DNA of 37,405 nucleotides from JBBPYR01 sp038199755 (lineage in GTDB: Bacteria > Chloroflexota > Ktedonobacteria > Ktedonobacterales > Ktedonobacteraceae): contig JBBPYR010000012.1 of NCBI GenBank assembly GCA_038199755.1, forward strand, positions 1 to 37,405. The letters are read 5' to 3'. Positions within the stretch are counted from its first letter, which is position 1. Each line of letters starts with the position of its first letter. The notes beneath the pieces are model-generated. The model saw nothing but the letters and a program-made list of their open reading frames with translations. It had not been told where the DNA came from and searched no databases. Shown here piece by piece: positions 22,712 through 32,181 of this stretch. The position numbers and the translations under genes are program-made.

Positions 22712-24481
22712 TTAGGTATGGGCCTCGAAGGGTTGGGGGACGCCGAGGCGACCATCGGACCAGGCAGCATAGACGCGGGTGCCGGTGTAGGGTACGTTAC
22801 TGGTGGCGATGACGTAGGCGTCGGTGTAGTCGCCGAAGTTGGGATTGATGTCCGCAGAGACGGTGAGCCAGTTGGATGACGCTGTACTGATCAGCGTGTT
22901 GCTGGCGGGTGCGCTCGTTGTGCGCGGGTTCACGTTTGCTGCGGCATAGGTATTAGTGACGGTGGTTGTGGCGGAACTGCGCCCGTAGAAGACGATGCTG
23001 AGATTGCCGTTGGCATCGGCATTGCGTAGCGCGGGCAACATGTGCCAACCGCCAACGCTGCTATTGAGGCGAACGGGCGATGATTGAATTGCGGTGAGAC
23101 TCTTGAGTGAGAAGCTTTGCAGCAGGATATCTCCGGCTGGATGCACGCGGGCATCGTTCCACACGAGGCTGACCGTCCCTTTCTGGCTGCTCACAGCGAT
23201 GCGTGGAAAGTCACTCATGGGGAAGCGGCTATAACCTGGGATGAATGCAGCTTCCATAGAGATGACGTTGACCGCGTTTCTCACAGCTGGCCCCGCACAA
23301 AAGGCGGTGGCGGTGAGCGTTAGGCAGGAGTAGGGGATATAGCTAACGACATTTTGTACGGGGTCGGAGGTGCATGTATTGCCAGGGAAGCTGAATATGC
23401 TGGTTGACCAGTTGTGCTCATAGGCCACATAGACATCGCCCGTGGCGGTGTTGACGGCGGGATAGGCACCCTCGTTCTCACAGAAGTTGGGATCAGGTGG
23501 TGCGATGACGAAGTAGGGAGCTTTGGGGGCAAGCTGTGTGCCCGCGCCGCCATTTTTGCAGACGGGTGCGCCCGCTGTGCCACCTGATGCACCAGTGCCA
23601 CCGCTGGATGTGCCAATGTCACAGACGGATAGCTCAACGGTGCTACCCGTCTGGCCGAACTCTGTGAAGCTAGCATACAGGCGACCACGCACTGGGTCGA
23701 TGGACAGGAAGTCTTTGTCGAGGAAGCTGCAGAAGGTATTGCCGTTTTGCGTCTGACACTGTGAACTGGCGGCGATGATAACAGGGTTGCTACAGAGAAG
23801 TGTTGCGCTAGAACCGCTACCACTGACTTGGCAGGCGTCCATCGCGATATAGGAGCGTACATCTTTTGGCGGGCCAGTGAACGAAAAGACAGGATTGTAC
23901 AGGCTGCTGATGTAGAAGTAGGTGGTACCACCGACCTTCCAGGCTTCGACGCTGGGATCGCCTCCATAGAGGGCGTTGTTACAATTAGCGTTGGGCAGAC
24001 CACCCAGGTCTACAAAGGATTTGCCGCCATTGTTAGAGAAGCCAAAGCCTGTGGCCTCCTCTTTATACATGGCAGAGCCGCAGGAGGAGAAGAACGAGGT
24101 GGAGTCGTTCCAGGCCTCAACGACATAGGACCCGATACCAGCAATGGAGACCTCAGATTGTCCATAGGCGCGTACACCCGCGGGTGAGATGTCTTCGGAG
24201 AAGCTGGCGGCATCAACGTTGGTGCCAAATGATTTGGTCTGGTTGGATGAGAGTTGACCTGTGCCGCTTTGTTGGACGCCGAAGCAGTACATCTGCGCGC
24301 CTGATGAAGCCTGGTAGCGTTTGCCCAGGTTATCGCAGAAGGCACTCTTGGTGGTCTTGTGTGGCGATGCTGCACTCGCGGTTGTCGAGCCGTATAAAAG
24401 TACGGTGACTATAACGCTGGAGATGAGGGTGAGCGTGGTGAGAACACGAACGACGCTTTTACCATGAATGATTTGACGCAT
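22712..24481 (-). CDS. Secreted beta-propeller (sialidase-like) protein
   Basis: A 589-residue exported protein. A signal peptide is clear: basic start (MRQIIHGKSVVR), hydrophobic core (VLTTLTLISSVIVTVLLY) and an A-S-A cleavage site at about residue 38. The mature part has repeated beta-rich blocks with FSNNGGKSF-like Asp-box turns and V-Y-V/A-Y-A-S-F strands, consistent with a BNR/sialidase-type propeller. Many cysteines suggest disulfides. A glycine-rich loop (SSGGTGASGGTAG) lies in the middle. I see no complete sialidase active site (arginine triad), so enzymatic activity is doubtful; binding or degradation of polymers is possible. The ATG at 24481 has AAGGAGC 9 bases upstream. Confidence 0.83.
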   Translation of the reverse strand: MRQIIHGKSVVRVLTTLTLISSVIVTVLLYGSTTASAASPHKTTKSAFCDNLGKRYQASSGAQMYCFGVQQSGTGQLSSNQTKSFGTNVDAASFSEDISPAGVRAYGQSEVSIAGIGSYVVEAWNDSTSFFSSCGSAMYKEEATGFGFSNNGGKSFVDLGGLPNANCNNALYGGDPSVEAWKVGGTTYFYISSLYNPVFSFTGPPKDVRSYIAMDACQVSGSGSSATLLCSNPVIIAASSQCQTQNGNTFCSFLDKDFLSIDPVRGRLYASFTEFGQTGSTVELSVCDIGTSSGGTGASGGTAGAPVCKNGGAGTQLAPKAPYFVIAPPDPNFCENEGAYPAVNTATGDVYVAYEHNWSTSIFSFPGNTCTSDPVQNVVSYIPYSCLTLTATAFCAGPAVRNAVNVISMEAAFIPGYSRFPMSDFPRIAVSSQKGTVSLVWNDARVHPAGDILLQSFSLKSLTAIQSSPVRLNSSVGGWHMLPALRNADANGNLSIVFYGRSSATTTVTNTYAAANVNPRTTSAPASNTLISTASSNWLTVSADINPNFGDYTDAYVIATSNVPYTGTRVYAAWSDGRLGVPQPFEAHT

Positions 24482-24781
24482 TGTGCAGGTGCTCCTTACT
24501 ATTTCTCTTGTTTTACTTAGAAGTAACACACTAAAGAGGACATAGAAACGCCAATTGTCGCCAGGGGGTAGAATATAAGCCACTAGAACACTAAGAGGTA
24601 GTATATGCTATATAATGCATCACCGCCTTTCTTCGTCGCGCTGAGAATAGAAAGATGGGCAATCATATATTTAATTGCGGTGCGACATTTGCAATTAAGT
24701 AAGCATGGCAGCTGCAACAATAAGGCGAATTGCCACTACCATAGCATGACCGATACTCAGAAACAAAGGACAAGATGCAAA
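24482..24781. promoter_or_regulatory. Divergent intergenic region (secreted protein / ung)
   Basis: About 300 bases. On the plus strand an extended -10-like TGCTATATAATG lies at 24606-24617 but 165 bases ahead of the ung start. The open frame continues upstream of 24782 yet its codons look non-coding. Confidence 0.35.
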
Positions 24782-25459
24782 ATGCAGATAAATCTCCCAG
24801 ACTCGTGGCAGAAAGTGCTCATGCCTGAAATGGACCAACCGTATTTTCGGGCATTAGTGCATTTCGTAGATAATGAACGCCAGCAAGCGACTGTTTTTCC
24901 ACCTGAATCTGACGTATTCTCAGCTTTACGCTTAACTCCGTATGATCAGGCGAACGTCTTGCTTTTGGGGCAGGACCCGTATCACGACGAGGGGCAGGCA
25001 CACGGGTTATGTTTTTCGGTGCGTCCAGGCATCAAGCCGCCGCCTTCACTGCTGAACATCTTTAAGGAGTTGCGCGATGACGTGGGATTTCGCATGCCTA
25101 ATAATGGCTATCTGGTGCCGTGGGCGCAGCAAGGGGTGTTGATGCTGAACGCGGTTTTGACGGTGCGAGCGCATCAGGCCAATTCACACAAGGGTCACGG
25201 CTGGGAGACGTTCACGGATGCGATTATTCGTATAGTCAATGCGCGCGAGGAGCCAGTGGTGTTTGTGTTGTGGGGGGCCTACGCGCAGAAGAAGGCGAGT
25301 TTGATTGATACGACGCGCCACACGATTGTGCAGTCGGCACATCCCTCGCCGCTATCAGCTCGGAATGGTTTCTTTGGCAGCCGCCCCTTTTCGCATATCA
25401 ACGCAGCCCTGCGGCAGGCGGGCCAGCCTGAGATTGATTGGCAGCTACCAGACGTGTAG
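24782..25459 (+). CDS. ung: Uracil-DNA glycosylase, family 1
   Basis: A 225-residue DNA-repair enzyme that cuts uracil from DNA. The water-activating motif GQDPYHDEGQAHGLCFSV puts the catalytic aspartate at 65, and HPSPLSARNGFFGSRPFS carries the DNA-intercalation loop with the catalytic histidine at 187; both positions agree within one residue with the E. coli enzyme (D64, H187). GVLMLNAVLTV and the VFVLWGAYAQKK strand are also typical. The ATG at 24782 gives the usual family length; AGGAC lies 10-12 bases ahead, somewhat far. An upstream ATG at 24746 is less likely. It stands alone on the plus strand. Confidence 0.95.
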   Translation: MQINLPDSWQKVLMPEMDQPYFRALVHFVDNERQQATVFPPESDVFSALRLTPYDQANVLLLGQDPYHDEGQAHGLCFSVRPGIKPPPSLLNIFKELRDDVGFRMPNNGYLVPWAQQGVLMLNAVLTVRAHQANSHKGHGWETFTDAIIRIVNAREEPVVFVLWGAYAQKKASLIDTTRHTIVQSAHPSPLSARNGFFGSRPFSHINAALRQAGQPEIDWQLPDV

Positions 25460-25626
25460 GGGCGAATAGGGAGCGGATGGTCCAGTTGGCTAACATACCC
25501 TTTTGGCCCAAAGGCGCGGAAATATCGTATAGAATGTAGAGGTAGGTGTGCGATGAAAGACAAAACCATCTCAATACATTGGGGTACAAGATGTGACGCA
25601 TTGTGTCTATGCAAAGGGGTGACACT

Positions 25627-27234
25627 ATGGTTCAGCAGCAAGGTAGCGGAAGCGGACGATGGATTTTATTCGCGACGATTCTTGGTTCGAGCATGGCATT
25701 TATTGATAGCAGTGTGGTGAATGTGGCGTTGCCGCGTTTGCAGGCTGATCTGAATGCGAGCGCGAGTAGTGTGCAATGGGTGGTTGAGGCCTATGCTCTT
25801 TTTCTGGGTGCGCTGATTCTGGTGGGCGGCTCGCTGGGTGATCAGTTTGGGCGCAAGCGTATTTTCGGACTGGGTGTGTTGGTGTTCTCGCTGGCTTCAG
25901 CGTGGTGTGGTTTTGCGCCAACGATTGGGCAATTGATTGTGGCGCGTTCGGTGCAGGGTATTGGCGGGGCATTGCTGACGCCGGGCAGTCTGGCGATTAT
26001 TCGGGCGTCGTTCGATAGTAAGCAGCGGGGCAAGGCGATTGGCTTATGGTCTGGCTTTTCGTCGATCACGTCGGCACTAGGGCCCTTGCTCGGTGGTTGG
26101 CTGGTGCAAAACGCGAGTTGGCGTTGGATTTTCTTCATCAATCTGCCTCTGGCGGTGATTGTGATGATGGTCTTGATCTTGCATGTGCCTGAGAGCCGCA
26201 ATGAAGAGATGAGTACGCATCATCTGGATTGGCTTGGGGCACTGCTGGCGACGGTGAGTCTGGGTGGGATTGTGTATGGTTTTATCGAGTCAAATAATCT
26301 CGGTCTGGGCAACCCGCTGGTGATTGGCTGCGTTGTGGGTGGTGTGCTGGCCTTTGTTGCCTTCATGCTGGTCGAACGACGCTCACCTGCACCAATGATG
26401 CCGCTGCTGCTGTTTCGTTCGAGTACCTTTAGCGGAACGAATATACTGACGTTTTTGCTGTATGCCGCATTGGGCGGTATGTTTTTCTTTCTGCCGTTCA
26501 TGCTCATTCGGGTGCAGGGATATAGCGCGACCGCGGCGGGTGCGTCTCTGCTGCCGTTTACGTTGCTGCTATTCTCGCTGTCGCGCTGGACTGGTAATTT
26601 GGTGACCCGTTTTGGGGCGCGCTTGCCGCTCGTAGTGGGGCCGAGCATTGCGGCTATTGCCTTTGTGTTGTTCGCGTTGCCGGGAGTGAACGCAGGGGCG
26701 GGTCATTACTGGACCACTTATTTTCCGGCGGTGGTCGTGCTCGGTATCGGGATGGCGATCACGATTGCTCCCCTGACAACAACGGTGATGGGGGCGGTGG
26801 AGGATCGCTACGCAGGTATTGCCTCTGCTGTGAATAATGCGGTGGCGCGTGTGGCGGGTTTGCTGGCAATCGCAGTATTTGGCATCTTTGTGTTGTATGC
26901 TTTTAGTGGGAGCTTGGATGCTCAACTAGCGTCGCTGCATGTTTCGTCTGCGTTGCGTGTTGCTTTAGAGGCGCAGCGTGATAAACTTGTGGAGATCGAG
27001 ATTCCTGGTGGTGTGAGTGGGGCGTTGCATGCTGCATTACAGCAGACGATTGATGTGTCATTTCTAGCGGGCTTTCGCTTGATTATGTTGATCTCTGCGG
27101 GGATGGCTCTTGCCAGTGCCGTGTGTGCGTGGTTTACGGTGTCTGGACCGCTGCGTGTGGTCAAACCACAGGCGGAGTATCATGGCGCGGATAATGCCTG
27201 CACGTTAAACGTACCCCATCAGGTGGAAAAATAG
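25627..27234 (+). CDS. MFS transporter of the DHA2 (EmrB/QacA) family
   Basis: A 535-residue inner-membrane drug exporter with about 14 membrane segments. The first segment carries the DHA2 signature FIDSSVVNVALPRLQ, followed by the loop-2-3 motif GSLGDQFGRKR. A second antiporter motif (SITSALGPLLGGWL) lies in the fifth segment. Such proteins export cationic or lipophilic drugs in exchange for protons. The ATG at 25627 fits the AAGGGG site 8 bases ahead; GTG 25603 is an alternative. The FGGY kinase gene begins 23 bases downstream, perhaps in the same transcript. No regulator is adjacent. Confidence 0.93.
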   Translation: MVQQQGSGSGRWILFATILGSSMAFIDSSVVNVALPRLQADLNASASSVQWVVEAYALFLGALILVGGSLGDQFGRKRIFGLGVLVFSLASAWCGFAPTIGQLIVARSVQGIGGALLTPGSLAIIRASFDSKQRGKAIGLWSGFSSITSALGPLLGGWLVQNASWRWIFFINLPLAVIVMMVLILHVPESRNEEMSTHHLDWLGALLATVSLGGIVYGFIESNNLGLGNPLVIGCVVGGVLAFVAFMLVERRSPAPMMPLLLFRSSTFSGTNILTFLLYAALGGMFFFLPFMLIRVQGYSATAAGASLLPFTLLLFSLSRWTGNLVTRFGARLPLVVGPSIAAIAFVLFALPGVNAGAGHYWTTYFPAVVVLGIGMAITIAPLTTTVMGAVEDRYAGIASAVNNAVARVAGLLAIAVFGIFVLYAFSGSLDAQLASLHVSSALRVALEAQRDKLVEIEIPGGVSGALHAALQQTIDVSFLAGFRLIMLISAGMALASAVCAWFTVSGPLRVVKPQAEYHGADNACTLNVPHQVEK

Positions 27235-27257
27235 GAAGTTTTATAAAGAGGTATGCT

Positions 27258-28772
27258 ATGGCACAACATGAAGGCTTGGCGCAACAAACGAATGATCCTA
27301 AACCGCCCTATATTCTTGCGCTGGATGTTGGGACATCATCGACACGTGCTTTACTGTTCGATGCTACGGGTGCATCGATTCCAAGTGTGCTGGCACGTCG
27401 CCAGTATCAGTTGATGACAGAGGAACAGGGCGAGGTGGCTGTGGATGGCGATGATCTAGTTGCATTGGTGGGGCAGACGATTGATGATGCGCTACGTTTG
27501 GCTGGGCCAATGGCGAAACAGATTGGGGCGGTTGCGATTGATACGTTCTGGCATAGCTTGATTGCGGTCGATGGCAATAACCGTCCTCTGACACCTCTGA
27601 TTACATGGGAGGATACACGCCCGCATGGTGCTGCCAGGGAGTTGGCACACGAGTTGGATGAGCAGGCGGTGCATGCACGGACGGGAGCGCGCTTTCACGC
27701 GAGCTATTGGCCTGCGAAGATTCGTTGGCTCACAAAGACACAGCCAGATGTGCTGAAGCATACAGCGCAATGGCTCTCCTTTGGCGAGTATTTGTATCGC
27801 AGGCTGTTGGGGCGTTCACTTTGCAGTTTGTCGATGGCATCCGGTACGGGGATGCTGAACCGGCGCGAACGGACATGGGATAAGGAACTGATAGAGGTGT
27901 TAGGGGTGCGTGCAGAGCAGTTTCCGCAGTTGGGCGATGTTGGGGATAGCATTCAAGGGCTGACGAGTGAATATGCCTCTGGCTGGTCTGTTCTGCGTGA
28001 CGTTCCGTGGTTTCCGGCAATGGGTGATGGAGCGGCGGCCTGCGTTGGTTCTGGGTGTGTGACAACGGAAAACTGGTCACTCACGATTGGTACATCGAGT
28101 GCGATCCGAGTGGTGTTGCCGCCAGAGCAGGTAACGCCACCAATGGGTTTGTGGCTGTATCTGATTGATAGTAAGCGCGGCGTAATGGGTGGGGCGTCGA
28201 GTGCGGGTGGTAACGTGCTGAGCTGGCTCGATACTGTGCTTAAATTGCCTTCATTAGCGGCATCTGAGCCGCTGGTGGCTTCCGTCCAGCCAGATAGCCA
28301 CGGTTTGACAATCCTACCGTTCATTTCGGGTGAGCGCAGCCTTGGGTGGCATGCGGATGCGCGCATGACCGTCATGAATCTCAATGTGCATACGACGCCT
28401 GCCGATCTGTTGCGGGCGGGTATGGAGGCGTTGACATACCAATTGGGAGCGGTCTACACGGTGGCGCGTGATACGCTCAAGCTGGAGCAGCCTCCGCGAC
28501 TGATTGGGAGCGGGGGTGCGTTGCTCGGCTCGCCCTCGCTACAACAAATGCTGGCGGATATGTTGGGGACGCCACTGTATCCGTCGAAGGATCACGAGGC
28601 CTCGGCGCGTGGTGCCGCCCTGCTTGCGCTTGAGTCGCTGGGAATTATTGCTGATCTTTCACAGATTGCGCCTATTCTCGATGAGCCTTTTCAACCCGAT
28701 GCTGCACGTGGTGCCATCTATAAGCAGGCGGCACAACGGCAGCAGGAGTTGTATCAAAAGTTGTTGGGCTAG
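27258..28772 (+). CDS. FGGY-family carbohydrate kinase (gluconokinase-like)
   Basis: A 504-residue sugar kinase. It shows both actin-like domains: PYILALDVGTSSTRALLFDA with the phosphate-1 loop, HSLIAVDGNNRPLTPLITWEDTR at the substrate side, the GDGAAACVGSGC turn, WSLTIGTSSAIRVV for phosphate 2, and LIGSGGALLGSPSLQQML for adenosine binding. The pattern fits gluconate or related kinases better than glycerol kinase, but the substrate is not certain. It follows the exporter by 23 bases. The oxidoreductase downstream is convergent, with only 30 bases between and no long hairpin. Confidence 0.9.
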   Translation: MAQHEGLAQQTNDPKPPYILALDVGTSSTRALLFDATGASIPSVLARRQYQLMTEEQGEVAVDGDDLVALVGQTIDDALRLAGPMAKQIGAVAIDTFWHSLIAVDGNNRPLTPLITWEDTRPHGAARELAHELDEQAVHARTGARFHASYWPAKIRWLTKTQPDVLKHTAQWLSFGEYLYRRLLGRSLCSLSMASGTGMLNRRERTWDKELIEVLGVRAEQFPQLGDVGDSIQGLTSEYASGWSVLRDVPWFPAMGDGAAACVGSGCVTTENWSLTIGTSSAIRVVLPPEQVTPPMGLWLYLIDSKRGVMGGASSAGGNVLSWLDTVLKLPSLAASEPLVASVQPDSHGLTILPFISGERSLGWHADARMTVMNLNVHTTPADLLRAGMEALTYQLGAVYTVARDTLKLEQPPRLIGSGGALLGSPSLQQMLADMLGTPLYPSKDHEASARGAALLALESLGIIADLSQIAPILDEPFQPDAARGAIYKQAAQRQQELYQKLLG

Positions 28773-28802
28773 GTACGATGTGAGCTAGCACTATACGGCG
28801 TG

Positions 28803-29822
28803 TTACAGGTTAATGGGCTTTTCCGAGAGCGCGGACTCGATAGCGGTGAACATGAGGGCGAGGGTTTTGAGGTTGTTGCGCCCAGAACTCTCTGGCTCTT
28901 GCCCACTTGTGATGGCTTGTAGAAAGGCATTGAGGCTGCCGTGACGGTCTGTGAGTGGATAGTCGGGTAGCTTGATGCGCTGGGTGCGTTTCCCCAAAGG
29001 GCGAACGGTGACGCTATCGGGTTCGGGCATGTTGCGGCTGGTCCATTCTATTTCGCCGCCTGCGCATTCCATGTGCCATTCGCCGCTCCAGCCTGTTTTG
29101 GGGGCGGGACTCACCCAACTGCCGCGATAATTGACGACGGTACTACCATCAAAGGTAATGATGGCGGCAGCAGAGGCTGGCTCGGTGAAGTTGCTCCACG
29201 CTGGGTTCCATTCCTGGCAGAAGACGCGGGTGGGTTCTTGTCCAAGTACGAAACGCATGAGATCAAAGTGGTGAATGGACATGTCGGCGAGCAGGGGTTG
29301 CCACAGCTTGTAATGGAGGTGGCTACCGTCGCGTGGTGCGGTGTTGGAGTAACGGCGGAAGTCAAGGTTTACTGTGCCAACGGGGCCGAGCTTGCCCTCA
29401 CGTAGTATGTTCCTCACGACCTCTACCGCGGGAAAATAGCGATAGTTCTGACTAACCATCAGGCGGAGATTGCGTTGCGCGGCCAATTCAACGAGTTGCT
29501 CTGCCTCGGAAACCGTGGGTGCGAACGGCTTTTCCACGAGCACGTGCTTTCCAGCTTCGAGTGCAGCTCGTGCCACTGGCACATGGGCTGGTAGGGTGGT
29601 GGTGACGAGTACTGCCTCACAATCTACCTCGTTCAGTGCTGCTGCGAGGGTGGGGAAGCAGGCGGTTGCTGGGATGTTGAGCTCTTGTTGTGCCATTTGC
29701 AGCATGGTGGGTTCCATGTCTACGCAGGCAACCAGATGTACGTTCTGGTCTGTTTGCAGGACGCTCTTCGCCCAATTGCGACCCCAGCCGCCCATGCCCA
29801 CTTGTATCAGTTGAGTTGTCAT
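28803..29822 (-). CDS. Gfo/Idh/MocA-family oxidoreductase
   Basis: A 339-residue NAD(P)-dependent oxidoreductase. N-terminal Rossmann fold with VGMGGWGRNWAKSVLQ, the EKPFAPTVSEAEQL motif that holds the catalytic lysine, and the C-terminal beta-sheet domain with MSIHHFDLMRFVLG, where the histidines lie near the active site. The usual substrates are sugars, inositols or their derivatives. It could handle a product of the neighbouring FGGY kinase, but the genes converge rather than form an operon. AAGGGC lies 9 bases before the ATG. Confidence 0.92.
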   Translation of the reverse strand: MTTQLIQVGMGGWGRNWAKSVLQTDQNVHLVACVDMEPTMLQMAQQELNIPATACFPTLAAALNEVDCEAVLVTTTLPAHVPVARAALEAGKHVLVEKPFAPTVSEAEQLVELAAQRNLRLMVSQNYRYFPAVEVVRNILREGKLGPVGTVNLDFRRYSNTAPRDGSHLHYKLWQPLLADMSIHHFDLMRFVLGQEPTRVFCQEWNPAWSNFTEPASAAAIITFDGSTVVNYRGSWVSPAPKTGWSGEWHMECAGGEIEWTSRNMPEPDSVTVRPLGKRTQRIKLPDYPLTDRHGSLNAFLQAITSGQEPESSGRNNLKTLALMFTAIESALSEKPINL

Positions 29823-29892
29823 AGCATGTGCCCTTCTTAATTATGTAGTATTGGTGGTTGATGGTAATTTTACTACAAATTGGAGGAGGGTG

Positions 29893-30915
29893 CTATGGCA
29901 GAGCTATATTTGCTCGTTGGGCTATTTCGCGTGCGAGTTTTTGAAATTCGCGATATGCTCCTAGTGCAGCTTGCAGATGAGCACCTAAAGCTCCATCTGC
30001 TGGTTTCAGACTAAAAATTGGTTTCCGTGCGTCTTGTGCTAACTGCACAAGGCTGCGATAGTTCTTGAGCGAGGCGAGACGTTCTGCATCGCGTGAAGGT
30101 GTAATAGGCTCAGTAACCTCTTTATCGAGCATATACTTGCTATAATCGTTGGGAATATGGGCCATCCAACGATTATAGGCTTTTACAGGGAGATCCATCC
30201 TGATTGGCTGTTGTAAGACAATATATCCAAGCGGCTGCATAATTCCAGGCGGAAGTGGAAAATCAGTAGAGGTATTTCTGGTGAAGCGGTCTTGCCATTC
30301 TGTCCGCCATCGGCGCAATGTTGGACCGAGATTATGCAGTCCTTGTATGGAAAATATATCAGGAGCAAGCGGCGTGACGATATAATCCGCAGCAATAAGG
30401 GCAGCGCGATTGATTGCACCTAAGTTTGGCCCCAAATCCAGCAGGATTACATTGGCCTTATGCATGGTTGCTGCTCGTTGCATGATGCTCCAGAAAGCTG
30501 AGGTGACGCGAAATGCGCGTGCGCTATTCTCTAAACAGTTAGACCATGCATCTGAAAGTTCTTCTTCAATGCTAGATAGGAATAAGTCACCTACGAGAAG
30601 AGCTAATGGGCTACTGAAGAGAGTGTTTTGAAGGGTATCGTCAATCTCCTCAAGGTGTGGTTCGGCGATATCTCCCGTTTCTTGTATGAGAGGTTGTACG
30701 CAACCAAAAATGGTGTTGGGATGGTTGCCATCAGGCCAAAGCTCTTCAAGGCGGTCTTCATCTAGGAAGGCGGCGGTCAAGTTTGCCTGTGGATCAAGAT
30801 CGGCGGCTATGATACGATAGCCAATTTCCGCATACATCGAAGATAAATGATACACTAATAAGGTTTTGCCCACGCCACCCGTAATATTGAAAAAAGCTAT
30901 AACAGGCGTACTCAC
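29893..30915 (-). CDS. ParA-like ATPase without signature lysine
   Basis: A 340-residue ATPase of the ParA/MinD (SIMIBI) class. Walker A reads NITGGVGKT (residues 10-18): the K17-T18 pair is kept, but the deviant 'signature' lysine that normally precedes the glycines is T12. The Walker A' aspartates appear in AADLDPQANLT, and VILLDLGPNLG (Walker B) follows. The C-terminus (about 250-340) has an unusual helical tail ending in IAQRANIALP. No ParB partner or parS-like site is visible. The start is GTG, overlapping the upstream gene's stop (GTGA), so the two are made in fixed ratio. The DNA is AT-richer than its surroundings. Confidence 0.88.
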   Translation of the reverse strand: MSTPVIAFFNITGGVGKTLLVYHLSSMYAEIGYRIIAADLDPQANLTAAFLDEDRLEELWPDGNHPNTIFGCVQPLIQETGDIAEPHLEEIDDTLQNTLFSSPLALLVGDLFLSSIEEELSDAWSNCLENSARAFRVTSAFWSIMQRAATMHKANVILLDLGPNLGAINRAALIAADYIVTPLAPDIFSIQGLHNLGPTLRRWRTEWQDRFTRNTSTDFPLPPGIMQPLGYIVLQQPIRMDLPVKAYNRWMAHIPNDYSKYMLDKEVTEPITPSRDAERLASLKNYRSLVQLAQDARKPIFSLKPADGALGAHLQAALGAYREFQKLAREIAQRANIALP

Positions 30916-32105
30916 GATCTGCTCCTTATGATAGTAAGAATGTTTGTATCATCTGCCCGAAACTCTAGTGGAGGGTTGCTATTTTTTTGAAGTTCTTTAC
31001 GAGCTAAGGCAATACCTATACCAAAGCGTTGAACATAGCCTAAGTTTTTCATGGCGTCGGCAACATGTGGATTTCGATAATCAGTTATACCAGGAGTGCC
31101 AAAATTGTGTGTGTTGACTTGTCCAAAAGGTCCACCAGGATTTTGTATTTCTATGCGGTCAGAAAACCAGGATATACGAATGGGGGCGTTGGTGCTTTCA
31201 TATGTTCGATGTAGAATGGCATTGCGCGTTAATTGTTGAAGCGCGACAATAGGATAATCAGCATTGCGAATTTCGGTTGGCCCTGCCGTAAAATTTGATT
31301 CTCTCGTTATATTTACTTGCAGAAGTTCATCGAGCTCGCGAAGTACCTCAGAAAGCGGACCATCAATCTGTTTTTGGCTTCTAATCGGGTCTGTTATTTC
31401 AGTCCCATCTATGCGTAGAAATTGAATATATGCTCCTGGAATGAACTGTATTGGGTCTTTTCCAATAACGAGCATACCGAGAACTGTCGGGATCACTATT
31501 GAACCGGCACTGGCGAAACGCATGGACGTGAGTTGTTGCTCAATGCTACGGTTATTCTCTTCGAGAATATCTTCTGGTAATGTCGCTGGTAGATAAACGC
31601 GAGAAAATAAATTTTGGTCAAGATCATCTAAGCTTGCTCCTGAAAGAGGGCGAATGTCAAAAGGCAAGTCATGTGACCTTCTCTTTTCAGCAAGACGGCG
31701 TTCTTCTTCTTGTGTTGCTACCGCTCTACGAGGACCAACACGAATCCATGTACGGCCACGAAAGCGCATTGGTGGAGCATCGCTAGGCTCTACAGTAATA
31801 ACAGCTACCTCACACCCTGTGAGCATTCTTTTTTGTACTGTCATTGTTGGAAACGGTAAAATATTGCCGTTTGAACGCAATTCCGATAATGTGAGTAGCA
31901 GTCTATCATCAATAGGTAAATTGGCACAACTCCCATTGTCATGAATACCAATGAAGATTACCCCTGGCTTGCGATGATTGGGCAGGTCATTGGCAAAGGC
32001 ACAAATAGCCTCGCATATTCTCTCGCGGTCAGCAATGGAGGCTTTACGTTCTACGCGATCGGATTCAATATCGCTTAACAATGCCTCTAACTCAAGATCA
32101 TCCAT
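30912..32105 (-). CDS. Schlafen/AlbA_2-domain ATPase with HATPase-like C-terminus
   Basis: A 397-residue protein with two domains. Residues about 8-120 are a Schlafen AlbA_2 (divergent AAA_4) domain: VERKASIADRERICEAICAF and ANDLPNHRKPGVIFIGIHDN. About 265-390 match the HATPase_c_4 domain: QQLTRNAILHRTYESTNAPI, DRIEIQNPGGPFG and GYVQRFGIGIALARKEL. This is the COG2865 architecture, usually called a transcriptional regulator or ATP-dependent helicase-like protein, and found among defence genes. GAGGAA precedes the ATG by 7 bases. Its gene overlaps the ParA-like gene by four bases. Two 60-base samples I counted here are 43% GC against about 60% in neighbouring genes, which suggests horizontal transfer. 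Confidence 0.88.
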   Translation of the reverse strand: MDDLELEALLSDIESDRVERKASIADRERICEAICAFANDLPNHRKPGVIFIGIHDNGSCANLPIDDRLLLTLSELRSNGNILPFPTMTVQKRMLTGCEVAVITVEPSDAPPMRFRGRTWIRVGPRRAVATQEEERRLAEKRRSHDLPFDIRPLSGASLDDLDQNLFSRVYLPATLPEDILEENNRSIEQQLTSMRFASAGSIVIPTVLGMLVIGKDPIQFIPGAYIQFLRIDGTEITDPIRSQKQIDGPLSEVLRELDELLQVNITRESNFTAGPTEIRNADYPIVALQQLTRNAILHRTYESTNAPIRISWFSDRIEIQNPGGPFGQVNTHNFGTPGITDYRNPHVADAMKNLGYVQRFGIGIALARKELQKNSNPPLEFRADDTNILTIIRSRS

Positions 32106-32137
32106 GTTATTTCCTCATGATTATACGTATTGGCATC

Positions 32138-32166
32138 ATTATAGCCCATAACAGCAGAAGCGGTAA
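32138..32166 (-). promoter_or_regulatory. Promoter of the AlbA_2/ParA operon
   Basis: On the minus strand a perfect -10 TATAAT (32138-32143) lies 17 bases from TTACCG (32161-32166), a weak -35. A second TATAAT occurs at 32120-32125, only 15 bases from the start codon. Confidence 0.55.
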
Positions 32167-32181
32167 CAAAAAAAGCATGTC

